A DNA stretch of 47,081 nt from an uncultured Cellvibrio sp. (GTDB lineage: Bacteria > Pseudomonadota > Gammaproteobacteria > Pseudomonadales > Cellvibrionaceae). Shown piece after piece: positions 9,650 to 18,601 of the stretch. Under the pieces are notes generated by a model. It was not told the DNA's origin. It saw only the letters and a program-made list of their open reading frames with translations, and searched no databases. Position numbers and translations under genes: made by a program. The stretch spans positions 1 through 47,081 of the forward strand of contig CAMLOU010000010.1 in NCBI GenBank assembly GCA_946481735.1. The letters run 5' to 3'. Position 1 is the stretch's first letter; each line of letters opens with the position of its first letter.

Positions 9650-9756
9650 ATTCCCCCCAACTCGGGTGCTTCATCAAGTGAGTTTGCGACAGTAACGGAA
9701 GTGCCACAGACGCGTTATCCACGTAGCCTCGGAAGCGAGGCAATTAAGAACGCCGC

Positions 9757-9786
9757 ATTGTAATAAGAGCTTTCGCTCACATTCAA
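9757..9786 (-). promoter_or_regulatory. likely sigma-70 promoter of the TonB operon
   Basis: On the minus strand TTGAAT (9786-9781) and TACAAT (9762-9757) are 18 bases apart, about 100 bases before the first gene. A small hairpin GCCTCG-GAAG-CGAGGC (9726-9741) lies in the untranslated leader. I saw no clear Fur box. Confidence 0.45.
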
Positions 9787-9879
9787 TGTTTTATCCAAAA
9801 GGCTTTCTACGTGTGTACTTAAGTATCACCGTGGTAACAGTGACATATTTCAAAACCAACAATAAGTAACATTTGGTTG

Positions 9880-9905
9880 AAAAATGCGCTATTTGGCGCA
9901 TTTTT
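9880..9905 (-). terminator. terminator after folA
   Basis: AAAAATGCGC (9880-9889) and GCGCATTTTT (9896-9905) form a perfect 10-bp stem with A/T ends, just after the folA stop on the minus strand. Confidence 0.8.
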
Positions 9906-9943
9906 CCATTCACTTATAAGAACCAAAGGTTATTAGCGCTTAA

Positions 9944-10453
9944 TTATTGACCAATTCGCTCGAATACCAAAAACTTATGGGGCTCCGAGGATTGGGCGTC
10001 ACCCTCTATGGCAGATACTTTTAACCATTCCTGTGGAGATAGTTCCGGGAAATAAGCATCTCCGGAAAAATTTTTTTCAATTAACGTCAAATAGATCTTT
10101 TGGGCATGCTTTATGCTGGCGCGGTAGATTTCAGCTCCACCAATCACCATAGCCTCATCAACCGCCCCGTTAGTGTTGGCAATTGCGTGCTCAGCCAGAC
10201 TGACGGCCTGATCCAGGTCGCCAGCCACCTGCACCCCTTCAGCCGTCCAATCCTGCTGGCGCGTTACCACGATATTGGTTCGTCCCGGCAACGGCCTACC
10301 GATTGAGTCATAGGTTTTACGCCCCATGATGATGGGCTTCCCCATAGTCACCGCCTTGAAGTACTTCAGGTCCTCCGGCAAATGCCACGGCAGACGATTT
10401 TCGCGGCCAATAACATGGTTGGCCGCCGTAGCGACAATCAGGGCTAGTTTCAC
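9944..10453 (-). CDS. folA: dihydrofolate reductase
   Basis: A 169-residue NADPH-dependent reductase that regenerates tetrahydrofolate. ALIVATAANHVIGRENRLPW matches the family N-terminus, with the substrate-binding acidic residue in LPEDLKYFKAVTMGKP and the cofactor motif IIMGRKTYDSIGRPLPGR. VIGGAEIYRA is the second nucleotide-binding motif. The start codon is GTG with GGAG about 10 bases upstream. It follows thyA by 34 bases, which makes sense because ThyA produces the dihydrofolate that FolA reduces. This is the last gene of the rppH-ptsP-lgt-thyA-folA cluster. Confidence 0.96.
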   Translation of the reverse strand: MKLALIVATAANHVIGRENRLPWHLPEDLKYFKAVTMGKPIIMGRKTYDSIGRPLPGRTNIVVTRQQDWTAEGVQVAGDLDQAVSLAEHAIANTNGAVDEAMVIGGAEIYRASIKHAQKIYLTLIEKNFSGDAYFPELSPQEWLKVSAIEGDAQSSEPHKFLVFERIGQ

Positions 10454-10487
10454 CAGGGTTGTACTCCAGTTGTCTGCGCTTGATTAG

Positions 10488-11327
10488 TTATATGGCAATC
10501 GGCGCAACAATTCGCGGATGGGGTTCATAACCGACAAATTCAAAGTCTTCCAATTGATAATCAAAAATACTGCCTGGATGGCGCTTGATGATCAGGTTGG
10601 GCAATTTTTTTGGCGCACGGTTCAATTGTTCATAAACAATTTCATCGGTGATGTGATTGTTATACAAATGGCAATCGCCAAAGGTATGCACGAAGTCACC
10701 CACCTCCAGATTGCATTGCTGCGCCATCATATGCGTCAACAGCGCGTAGCTGGCGATATTAAAAGGCACGCCCAGGAACAGATCCGCGCTGCGCTGGTAA
10801 AGCTGGCATGACAACTTCCCTTCAGCCACATAGAACTGAAACAGCGTATGACAGGCAGCCAACGCCATGCGCCCCTGCTCAACATTTTGCTGGGGACTTA
10901 AAGATTCATCGGGCAAATCAGCCGGATTCCAGGCGCTCACGATCAATCGGCGCGAGGTAGGACGGGTTTTGATTTGCTCAATAACTTGGGAAATTTGATC
11001 GATGGTGCTGCCATCCGGGCAAGCCCAACTACGCCATTGCTTTCCATATACCGGGCCAAGCTCTCCATCTGCTGTCGCCCATTCGTTCCAGATGCTGCAG
11101 CCTCGCTCCTGCAACCAGCCCACATCGGTGCGCCCCTGCAAAAACCACAGCAACTCGACAATGACACTTTTCAGGTGAACCGTCTTGGTCGTCACCAGGG
11201 GAAACCCTTGCGCAAGATCGAATCGAAGCTGCCGGCCAAAGACAGAGCGGGTTCCGGTACCGGTGCGGTCACCGCGCTGGATACCGTTTTCCACGACATC
11301 ACGCATCAGATCCAGGTATTGTTTCAT
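10488..11327 (-). CDS. thyA: thymidylate synthase
   Basis: Converts dUMP to dTMP with methylene-tetrahydrofolate. The protein has 279 residues, somewhat longer than the 264 of E. coli; the extra length falls in the region around [20 protein letters not shown] to [18 protein letters not shown]. Family motifs: [18 protein letters not shown] (phosphate-binding loop), [12 protein letters not shown] (catalytic Cys), [20 protein letters not shown] and [17 protein letters not shown] precedes the ATG. It lies between lgt (24 bases upstream) and folA. Confidence 0.97.
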   Translation of the reverse strand: MKQYLDLMRDVVENGIQRGDRTGTGTRSVFGRQLRFDLAQGFPLVTTKTVHLKSVIVELLWFLQGRTDVGWLQERGCSIWNEWATADGELGPVYGKQWRSWACPDGSTIDQISQVIEQIKTRPTSRRLIVSAWNPADLPDESLSPQQNVEQGRMALAACHTLFQFYVAEGKLSCQLYQRSADLFLGVPFNIASYALLTHMMAQQCNLEVGDFVHTFGDCHLYNNHITDEIVYEQLNRAPKKLPNLIIKRHPGSIFDYQLEDFEFVGYEPHPRIVAPIAI

Positions 11328-11351
11328 TTATATGACTCTCTCAACATCCGC

Positions 11352-12170
11352 TCATGAGTTTTTGCTGGCGGTTACAGCTTCCGGCGTTTTGGTTGGCCAA
11401 TAGGCATACACCATCAAGCCCATACCCAGCACAAACAGCGGGATAGACAGCAGCTGCCCCCGGGTCATCCAACCTAACAAATCAAAGCCGATATGACTGT
11501 CGGGCTCGCGCACGAACTCTACCAGGAAGCGGAAAGTGGCATAACCCACCAGAAAGAGACCACAGACGGCACCACGCGGACGCGGCTTGCGTGAAAACCA
11601 GAACAGGATAATAAAGAGCACCAAACCTTCCAGCGCCGCCTGATATAGCTGGGAAGGATGACGCGGCAAGCCCGAGGGATCGCGAGGGAAAATCATACCC
11701 CAACGGCTATCCGTGACCCGCCCCCATAGTTCCTGACCAATAAAATTTCCGAGCCGGCCAAAGCCAAGCCCCAATGGAACGGCGGGCGCAATAAAGTCCA
11801 TCAATGCGATGTAGGGTTTATGAATACGATGAGCATAAATCAGCATGGCCAGGATAACGCCGATAAGGCCGCCATGAAACGACATTCCGCCTTCCCAGAC
11901 ACGGAACAGCCACAATGGATCGTTCATCCAGGTTTCAAATTGATAGAGCACCACATAACCGACTCGACCACCAATGATGACGCCGAATGCACCATAGGTA
12001 ATCAAATTCTCAACCTGGGTTTTGGTGATGAGGGCGTGGGGCGCTTTGGTTCGATGCATGGCGATCAACCAGGCGCTGGCAAAAGCCAGCAGGTACATGA
12101 CGCCATACCAGTGTATCTTGAGGGGACCAATAGCCAGTGCGACAGGATCGATCTCGGGATAGGTCAACAT
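11352..12170 (-). CDS. lgt: prolipoprotein diacylglyceryl transferase
   Basis: Inner-membrane enzyme that adds diacylglycerol to the lipobox cysteine of prelipoproteins. The multi-pass protein shows the signature GGMSFHGGLIGVILAML, the active-site arginine region FGRLGNFIGQELWGR and the LPRHPSQLYQAALEG block. I chose ATG 12170 (272 residues, starting MLTYPEIDPVALAIGPLKI) because it matches the remembered Pseudomonas N-terminus. An in-frame ATG at 12212 would add 14 residues and cannot be excluded; neither start has a strong ribosome site. Its likely clients here include the three lipoproteins at 19.8, 22.0 and 30.7 kb. Confidence 0.95.
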   Translation of the reverse strand: MLTYPEIDPVALAIGPLKIHWYGVMYLLAFASAWLIAMHRTKAPHALITKTQVENLITYGAFGVIIGGRVGYVVLYQFETWMNDPLWLFRVWEGGMSFHGGLIGVILAMLIYAHRIHKPYIALMDFIAPAVPLGLGFGRLGNFIGQELWGRVTDSRWGMIFPRDPSGLPRHPSQLYQAALEGLVLFIILFWFSRKPRPRGAVCGLFLVGYATFRFLVEFVREPDSHIGFDLLGWMTRGQLLSIPLFVLGMGLMVYAYWPTKTPEAVTASKNS

Positions 12171-12289
12171 AGCGGATAAATAGCCTGTGGAGTCAGAAAC
12201 GCGGGCAATCATAACACCATTGGTCGTTCAATCACCCACGCTGCGGCAGTTAAATCATGCAAAGATTCCAGTGGCGATGGCAAGCCGGA

Positions 12290-14551
12290 TCAGTCCTGTG
12301 CAGAAGGCCGGATCAAACGGGTGACACCCGCCTCTTTCAAGGCCTGATCCAGACGCTGGCGAATTTGCTCGGCATTTACCATCGTCATCACCTCGGCCAG
12401 CAAGGCTTTGGCCTGTTTCAGGCTGATACTGCGAATTACCGACTTCACTTTGGGCAGGTTGGTGGCGTTCATCGACAACACATCGTAACCCATCGCCATC
12501 AGCAGGATAGCCGCACCGGGATCACCCGCCAATTCACCACAAATCCCCACGCTGACACGCTCAGCGTGCCCTTCCGTAACGATATGCTGCAGAGCGCGCA
12601 ACACCGCCGGATGGAAGGCCTGGTAAAGATCAGCTACACGCGCATTATTGCGATCCACCGCAAGCAGGTATTGGGTCAGGTCGTTGCTGCCCACCGATAG
12701 GAAATCTACCCGCACTGATAATTCGCGCACCTGATACACCGCTGCCGGCACCTCAATCATGACCCCGATATGCGGCATCTTGACCTTGAATCCTTCTTCC
12801 AGCAGCTCGTTGAAGACACGGTGGATTAACAATTTGGAGGACTCCAGCTCTGCTACGCTGGTGATCATCGGCAGCAGGATACGCAGGTTATCCAACCCTT
12901 CACTGGCCTTGATCATCGCGCGCAATTGCGCCAGAAAAATCTCGGGGTGGTCCAGCGTCACCCGAATGCCGCGCCAACCGAGGAAGGGGTTGTCTTCTTC
13001 GATAGGAAAGTAAGGCAATGCCTTGTCGCCACCGATGTCCAGTGTACGCATGGTGACGGTGTGCGGTGCAAAAGCCTCCAACTGCTCGCGGTAAATCGCC
13101 CGCTGTTCTTCCTCACTGGGAAAACGATCGCGCAGCAGAAAAGGCACTTCAGTCCGATAAAGCCCCACACCTTCGGCGCCCCGCTCAAGGGAGCGCACGA
13201 CATCGGTCATCAGGCCCGTATTGACCCATAGCGGCAAGCGATAGTGATCGAGCGTCTCACACGGCAGATCCTTGAGCGCCTCCAACCCTTTAACCAGCTC
13301 CTGCTCTTCGAGGAAGATCGCCTTGTAATGCTTGCGCAACTGGGGGCCGGGATCGCTGTAAACCGTCCCCTTGTATCCATCTACAATCACCGAGCGCTGG
13401 TCCATCTGGGTGTAGGGTAAATCCACAGCGCCCATGACCGTGGGAATATCCATCGCGCGCGCCAGAATAGCCACGTGGGAGTTGCTGGAACCAAGCACTG
13501 ACACCAGGCCGGCCAGTTTTTCCTTGGGAATTTCACCCAACATGGAAGCGGTCAGTTCCTCACCGATCAAAATGGTTTTGTCGGGATAGACCCGGCACTT
13601 CTGGTTGGACTCCTGCAAGTACGCCAGCACTCGCCGCCCCAGGTCACGCAAATCCGTGGCCCGCTCGCGCAGGTAGGGATCATTCATGCTGTTGAAGGTG
13701 TTTTCGTGTTCGAGGATAACCTCGCTCCACGCGTAGGATGCATTGGTCCCGCGTCGAATACGCTCTGCCACCTCACTGCCCAGAGAGGCATCGTCGAGCA
13801 TGGCCAGGTAGGCATCAAACAGCGCCTGCTCTTCACGGTTGATCCGGGCGCGCAATTGCTCGCCCAGGGCTTTAATATCCTCGCGAACGGCCATCAGACA
13901 CTGCTGGAAAAACGCCAGCTCAGCATCCACATCGGTACAGGCTTTGTAGGGAACCGAGCGCAAATCCGCGGGCGGGGTAATGACCACGGCTTCACCGATG
14001 GCAATACCTGGCGCACCGGAGACGCCGATAAATTTTGCCTGGGTGGCCTTATCGCCCACGATATCCATAGCGCCCGTGGCTTCGGCATGGGCAATAACAC
14101 CGGCAAGCTGGGCGGACATGGTGACCAGGAAGGCTTCATCACCTTCGTCGAAACGGCGCTGTTCTACCTGTTGAACGACCAATACACCCAGCACCTTGCG
14201 GTGGTGAATAATCGGCACCCCTAAAAAAGAACTGAAGCGTTCCTCACCGGTTTCCGGAAAATATTGATAGCTGGGGTGAGTTTCGGCGTGTTCCAGGTTG
14301 ACCGGTTCTTCGCGCATCACCACCCGGCCGACCAGACCCTCGCCCGGACGCAAGCGCACCTTGCCCACCGCATTGGCATTGAGGCCATCGGTGGCCATCA
14401 AAACATAATCACCTTTGGGGTTGCTGAGGTATACAGAGCAGACCTGGGTCCCCATGGCCTGCTTGACACGCGTGACGATAATCGCCAGCGCTGTCTTCAT
14501 GTCGCGGGCGGCATTGACTTCCTGAACAATACTGCGAAGTGAATTTAACAT
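12290..14551 (-). CDS. ptsP: phosphoenolpyruvate-protein phosphotransferase PtsP (EI-Ntr)
   Basis: First phosphotransferase of the nitrogen PTS, which passes phosphate from PEP to NPr. From ATG 14551 it has 753 residues. The N-terminal 165 residues are a GAF sensor domain (MLNSLRSIVQEVNAARDMKT onward). Then comes the EI region: the phosphohistidine loop VLGSSNSHVAILARAMDIPT (His near residue 358) and the PEP-binding TIM barrel with GLYRTEVPFLL, RTLDIGGDKALPYF and the catalytic Cys in GICGELAGDP. A longer frame to 14620 adds 23 residues with no family resemblance. It sits downstream of rppH on the same strand, as in Pseudomonas and Escherichia. Confidence 0.95.
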   Translation of the reverse strand: MLNSLRSIVQEVNAARDMKTALAIIVTRVKQAMGTQVCSVYLSNPKGDYVLMATDGLNANAVGKVRLRPGEGLVGRVVMREEPVNLEHAETHPSYQYFPETGEERFSSFLGVPIIHHRKVLGVLVVQQVEQRRFDEGDEAFLVTMSAQLAGVIAHAEATGAMDIVGDKATQAKFIGVSGAPGIAIGEAVVITPPADLRSVPYKACTDVDAELAFFQQCLMAVREDIKALGEQLRARINREEQALFDAYLAMLDDASLGSEVAERIRRGTNASYAWSEVILEHENTFNSMNDPYLRERATDLRDLGRRVLAYLQESNQKCRVYPDKTILIGEELTASMLGEIPKEKLAGLVSVLGSSNSHVAILARAMDIPTVMGAVDLPYTQMDQRSVIVDGYKGTVYSDPGPQLRKHYKAIFLEEQELVKGLEALKDLPCETLDHYRLPLWVNTGLMTDVVRSLERGAEGVGLYRTEVPFLLRDRFPSEEEQRAIYREQLEAFAPHTVTMRTLDIGGDKALPYFPIEEDNPFLGWRGIRVTLDHPEIFLAQLRAMIKASEGLDNLRILLPMITSVAELESSKLLIHRVFNELLEEGFKVKMPHIGVMIEVPAAVYQVRELSVRVDFLSVGSNDLTQYLLAVDRNNARVADLYQAFHPAVLRALQHIVTEGHAERVSVGICGELAGDPGAAILLMAMGYDVLSMNATNLPKVKSVIRSISLKQAKALLAEVMTMVNAEQIRQRLDQALKEAGVTRLIRPSAQD

Positions 14552-14668
14552 CGAGGTGAACTGCCTGGTTGTTGTCTGTCGGCGATCTGCGCATGCTTGA
14601 TGGCGCGGTGGGCAGATCACACTGATTCGAAGCCTCTCAGGGATACCAGGTTGCGCATGTCCCGGGAA

Positions 14669-14702
14669 GCTTATCTGGCTCTTAGGCTTATCTGGCTCTT
14701 AG
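14669..14702. repeat. tandem 17-bp duplication at the rppH 3' end
   Basis: GCTTATCTGGCTCTTAG occurs twice without a gap (14669-14685 and 14686-14702), with no mismatch. The second copy holds the last codons and stop of rppH; the first is just outside the gene. The protein end is unchanged by the duplication. Confidence 0.95.
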
Positions 14703-15236
14703 TAGGGTAGCAGGTGCACCGCCGGATACCGATGAATTCTCAGCACACCCGATATCTTCCAACTGGCTGTGATCCAGCGATAGTTCTTTCAGCGCGCGCC
14801 GATACACATCGCGCTTGAACGCCACCACCTTGCTCAGTGGATACCAATAACTGACCCAACGCCAATCATCAAATTCAGCCCGCCCACCGTTTTCCAGACA
14901 AATACGACTCTCGTCCGTACGCAAACGCAACAGGAACCATTTCTGCTTCTGGCCGACGCAAAGTGGTTGTGAATTGTGCCGGACTAATCGGCTCGGCAAA
15001 CGATAGCGCAGCCATCCGCGGGTGCAGGCAAGAATTTCCACGTCTTCCGGATGGAGACCTATTTCTTCATGAAGTTCACGGTAAAGCGCCTGCTCGGGGG
15101 TTTCGTTGGCATTGATGCCGCCTTGCGGGAACTGCCAGGCATCCTGCCCGCCCACGCGCCGCGCCCAGAGCAATTGGCCCCGGTCGTTGGTAAGCATGAT
15201 GCCCACATTAGGGCGAAATCCATCGTTGTCTATCAC
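14688..15236 (-). CDS. rppH: RNA pyrophosphohydrolase RppH
   Basis: Nudix hydrolase that removes pyrophosphate from the 5' end of mRNA and so triggers decay. From GTG 15236 it has 182 residues beginning [20 protein letters not shown], as in the family. The Nudix box is visible as [20 protein letters not shown], and [10 protein letters not shown] precedes it. A TTG at 15260 would add 8 residues (MPARITSP) and is unlikely. AGGA lies about 11 bases before the GTG. It heads the rppH-ptsP-lgt-thyA-folA cluster and is divergent from the HAD phosphatase gene. The 170 bases between these divergent genes must hold both promoters. Confidence 0.94.
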   Translation of the reverse strand: MIDNDGFRPNVGIMLTNDRGQLLWARRVGGQDAWQFPQGGINANETPEQALYRELHEEIGLHPEDVEILACTRGWLRYRLPSRLVRHNSQPLCVGQKQKWFLLRLRTDESRICLENGGRAEFDDWRWVSYWYPLSKVVAFKRDVYRRALKELSLDHSQLEDIGCAENSSVSGGAPATLLRAR

Positions 15237-15408
15237 GGGGCTGGTTATCCTGGCTGGCAAGCAGTCGTTAAAACTGCTCTTTCATTATTAAGTCATGATT
15301 TTCGCGTAGTGCTATTGCGACCTATTGTTCCACAAATCTGTTGCACACAGCAATTCGCTCAATACCCGCCTGCCAGTTTAAAAAAATGTGAGAATCTGCA
15401 CATAGCTG

Positions 15409-15437
15409 TTGAGCGGGTTACCCACAATCGCTATGCT
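15409..15437 (+). promoter_or_regulatory. sigma-70 promoter for the HAD phosphatase gene
   Basis: TTGAGC (15409-15414) and TATGCT (15432-15437) are separated by 17 bases, about 35 bases before the GTG start at 15472. This also argues against using the TTG at 15409 as a start codon. Confidence 0.5.
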
Positions 15438-15471
15438 AGCCGCCATTTCGAACAACCCCTTCAGGTACGCT

Positions 15472-16128
15472 GTGACCCTCGCTATCTTTGACCTCGACAA
15501 CACCTTGATCGCCGGCGACAGCGATCACAGTTGGGGCGAGTTTCTGGTAAGTAAGCAACTGGTTGATACCGTGGAGTATCGCCGCCAGAACGACCTCTTT
15601 TATCAAGCCTACAAAGACGGCACCCTCGACATTCATGCCTACCAGCGCTTCGCCCTGACTCCCCTGGCGCGCTTCACTGCCGCTGAGCTGGCAGAGCTGC
15701 ACAGCGAGTTCATGGCCACATGCATTGAACCGCTGATGTTGGTCAAGGCACAGACACTGCTGCAACAGCATCGCGACAATGGCGATTACCTGCTGATCAT
15801 TACCGCTACTAACAGTTTTATCACACACCCGATTGCCAGGCACTTGGGCGTAGATGACATATTGGCGACGGACCCACAGGTAATCGACGGGCGGTATACG
15901 GGCGAGATTATTGGCACGCCCTGCTTCCAGGGCGGCAAGGTAACCCGACTGAACGAGTGGCTGGCAGCAAGGGAGAAATCCCTTCATGGCAGTTATTTTT
16001 ACAGCGACTCCTACAATGATTTGCCTTTGCTGGAACAGGTCACGCATCCGGTGGCGGTCGACCCGGATGAGCGTTTGCGCCAGACGGCGGAAGCACGCAA
16101 CTGGCCGATCATCAGTTTGCGCGATTAA
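15472..16128 (+). CDS. HAD-superfamily (subclass IB) phosphatase
   Basis: A 218-residue hydrolase of the SerB-like HAD-IB group. Motif I is LAIFDLDNTLIAGDSDH (nucleophile and acid Asp), motif II is LLIITATNSF, and motif III/IV is GGKVTRLNEW with YFYSDSYNDLPLLE. The GTG start at 15472 follows AGG by 6 bases. A longer frame from TTG 15409 would run over the promoter. The substrate is unknown; relatives act on phosphoserine or similar small phosphates. An HAD gene next to rppH is conserved in Pseudomonas as I recall it, so this is part of a stable neighbourhood. Confidence 0.9.
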   Translation: MTLAIFDLDNTLIAGDSDHSWGEFLVSKQLVDTVEYRRQNDLFYQAYKDGTLDIHAYQRFALTPLARFTAAELAELHSEFMATCIEPLMLVKAQTLLQQHRDNGDYLLIITATNSFITHPIARHLGVDDILATDPQVIDGRYTGEIIGTPCFQGGKVTRLNEWLAAREKSLHGSYFYSDSYNDLPLLEQVTHPVAVDPDERLRQTAEARNWPIISLRD

Positions 16129-16174
16129 TGGACGACACCCAACAACCTGCTCAGGGATTTATTTACACACTATC

Positions 16175-17296
16175 GTGAACCACATTCTTACTACGGCTTT
16201 CACCCTGTTTATTGCACTCTCTTGCTGCACATCCAGTGCTTTTGCTGCCGATTCCCCCACCCAAAATGATCCGCTGGATAAGGCGACCCGCTACGCCTGG
16301 GAGCTGGGACTCCAATCGTTGATCAACGCAGAGCAGGCCAGCCGCAACCTCTCCGGTCAATTGGAGTTGTTCCTGGCTGAACCTTCCGAAGCAGGTTTGG
16401 CACAGTTGCGTCAGGAGTGGCGTAACTGCCATCAACAATGGCAGCAGCACGCCGTGTGGGTTGAACTGGCCCAAGGCCAGGCGCGCCATCTGGCAGCACT
16501 GAATCGGCGCTATTTCAGCATTGATGCACGAGAACTGCAGCCTGGCTATCTGGATGCCGTGCAGGATTATCCTTTTAGCGGCATCGTCAACGATATTTCC
16601 ATCGTGCTCACCGCTGACAATTTACGCCAGCAGCATGGCTTGACCGATCCCAGCGAAGTCAGCCTGGGATTCCATGCCCTGGAATTCTTGTTGTGGGGAG
16701 AACAAGGTCAACGGCCATTTGCGGACTTTGTGCCGATCACCACGATCAATGCCGAGCAGAACGCGGCCGGCCTCACCATAGGCGACTTGCCCAATAATCG
16801 CCGCCGCACGGTGCTGCGTTTGATAAATCAGGTACTGGCTGACGATTTACAACGCCTGCGGCAGGATTGGCAAAATCCCCTCAGCACCATCAGTCAAAGT
16901 TATCTGAAACTCTCGCCTCAGGTCCGGCTCGCGTTGATTCACGGCACAGCGCACCAGTTGCTGGCGGTAGCGCTGCCGGATCAATTGCTGCAAGCCGTAA
17001 CTAACGATCGTGCCATGCACCACAACCAATTTGCCGGGGATACACTCCAACATAACCTGGCGCTGCTGAGTGGTCTGGAAGCCTTGCTGACCCAAGGCGA
17101 ATCGCCGCTGGTGAATCATTTGCTCATGGCGGATGCAGGACTGGAATGGCAACAACAACTTCAGAATCTGATCGCTGGCCTGAACGAACTTACCCAGGAA
17201 AAAGACAATATAACCAGCGCGAAACTGGCCAGCCTGCTGGAGCAACTGCCGCACCTGGCCAATGCACTGGGCACGCCGAATCTGGCCGCAGAATAA
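16175..17296 (+). CDS. imelysin-family (peptidase M75-like) exported protein
   Basis: A 373-residue secreted protein. From GTG 16175 the N-terminus is a signal peptide (ILTTAFTLFIALSCC..SAFA). The body is helical and carries the imelysin GxHxxE signature in LGFHALEFLLWG, plus the paired N- and C-terminal helical bundles typical of the family (related to insulin-cleaving membrane protease and to the EfeO/IrpA iron proteins). Many members bind iron or sit near TonB and iron-uptake genes; here no partner di-heme or iron gene is adjacent. The upstream ribosome site is weak, so the start is less certain than the identity. A longer frame overlapping the phosphatase gene is not credible. A peptidase activity is doubtful. 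Confidence 0.8.
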   Translation: MNHILTTAFTLFIALSCCTSSAFAADSPTQNDPLDKATRYAWELGLQSLINAEQASRNLSGQLELFLAEPSEAGLAQLRQEWRNCHQQWQQHAVWVELAQGQARHLAALNRRYFSIDARELQPGYLDAVQDYPFSGIVNDISIVLTADNLRQQHGLTDPSEVSLGFHALEFLLWGEQGQRPFADFVPITTINAEQNAAGLTIGDLPNNRRRTVLRLINQVLADDLQRLRQDWQNPLSTISQSYLKLSPQVRLALIHGTAHQLLAVALPDQLLQAVTNDRAMHHNQFAGDTLQHNLALLSGLEALLTQGESPLVNHLLMADAGLEWQQQLQNLIAGLNELTQEKDNITSAKLASLLEQLPHLANALGTPNLAAE

Positions 17297-17325
17297 CAAG
17301 GAGTTCGCTCTGCGGCCCACTCACA

Positions 17326-18519
17326 TCAGGGAAGGTAAACCCGCGCGAATATGGCTTTCAGGTAGTCAGTCTCAGGGATAGCCGGATGCACCGGATGATC
17401 CGGCCCTTGGCCGCCCTGCCCGATAATTTGCACATGGCGGTCCAGGTGGCGGCCAGCACCGCGCACGATATCCAGCAGTGTATCCCGGTGCAGATGCATG
17501 GAGCATGAGGCGGACACCAGCAGACCATCGCGGCCTAACAAGCGCATCCCCAACTCGTTGACGTGACGATAAGCGGCTTCACCGGACTTTTGATCTTTAC
17601 GACGCTTGATAAACGCGGGGGGATCGAGCACTACCACATCGAAATGTTCGTCCTGCGCAATCAGGTGCTTCATCACCTCGATGGCTTTTCCCTGGATAGT
17701 GCTGACCCGCTCACTCACGCCATTGAGTACCGCATTACGCTCAACACCATCCAGAGCAGCTTCTGACGCATCCACACAGACAACCTCACGGGCACCAGCC
17801 TGGGCAGCCTGGATGCCCCAACCGCCAATGTATGAAAAGACATCCAGCACCCGCTTGCCTTTTACATAAGCCTGCAATTGCGCGCGATTGATACGATGGT
17901 CGTAAAACCAACCGGTTTTCTGCCCGCCATGTACCGGAGCCAAAAAGCGCGTGTGGTTTTCCACCAGTTCAACCTGTTCTGGCACTTCACCATAAGCCAC
18001 TTCCACATACTCCGGCAGGGCCTCCAGGGCGCGCGCGCTATGGTCGTTACTCAATAAAATGCCGCGCGGTTTCAGTGTTTGCACCAGGGCTTCAACAATC
18101 TCGTCCTTCACTTTTTCCATCCCCGCACTGGCAATCTGCACCACCAGGTAATCCCCAAAACGGTCCACCACCAAACCCGGAAGCAAATCGGCATCCCCGA
18201 AAATCAACCGGTAATAAGGCTGATCGAAGGTCAGCTCACGCAACGCGAGCGATTGGTTGATGCGGTGCACCAACAGGGATTTATTGAGCGGGTATTTTTC
18301 GCTGCGACTGACCAGGCGCCCACAGATGAGGGCATTGGGATTCATCACCGCAATGCCGAGGGGTTTGCCACTGTGGCTGGTGACCAATGCCTGCGCGCCC
18401 GCCTCGAAGGTTTTCAGCGGTGAGCGTTCAACATCGACCTCGTTGCTGTAAATCCAGAGATGGCCCAGCTTCAGGCGGCGGTCGGCTTGGGATTTGAGAA
18501 TCAAAACAGGCAGGGACAT
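17326..18519 (-). CDS. rlmI: 23S rRNA (cytosine-1962-C5) methyltransferase RlmI-like
   Basis: A 397-residue class I SAM-dependent RNA methyltransferase. The N-terminal 75 residues are a PUA-type RNA-binding domain (LKLGHLWIYSNEVD, FEAGAQALVTSHSGKPLG). The central region has a short beta/alpha linker with GDADLLPGLVVDRFGD. The methyltransferase domain has motif I VLDVFSYIGGWGIQAAQAGA, motif IV VVLDPPAFIKRRKD and motif VI LLVSASCSMH with the catalytic cysteine. ATG 18519 is preferred over a TTG two codons upstream. It is convergent with the imelysin gene. The exact rRNA target is inferred from the family. Confidence 0.9.
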   Translation of the reverse strand: MSLPVLILKSQADRRLKLGHLWIYSNEVDVERSPLKTFEAGAQALVTSHSGKPLGIAVMNPNALICGRLVSRSEKYPLNKSLLVHRINQSLALRELTFDQPYYRLIFGDADLLPGLVVDRFGDYLVVQIASAGMEKVKDEIVEALVQTLKPRGILLSNDHSARALEALPEYVEVAYGEVPEQVELVENHTRFLAPVHGGQKTGWFYDHRINRAQLQAYVKGKRVLDVFSYIGGWGIQAAQAGAREVVCVDASEAALDGVERNAVLNGVSERVSTIQGKAIEVMKHLIAQDEHFDVVVLDPPAFIKRRKDQKSGEAAYRHVNELGMRLLGRDGLLVSASCSMHLHRDTLLDIVRGAGRHLDRHVQIIGQGGQGPDHPVHPAIPETDYLKAIFARVYLP

Positions 18520-18601
18520 GAGCAATCCAGAGGTAAAGGAAAAGGGGGCAAGAAAGGCGGGCGATTATAACGGAAAGCGTGAAGTGCCCGCGAGCGATTA
18601 G

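Noticed and set aside
9726..9741. Fur or other operator in the TonB operon leader
   Set aside because: GCCTCG-GAAG-CGAGGC is a GC hairpin and does not resemble a Fur box; only noted as a leader hairpin.
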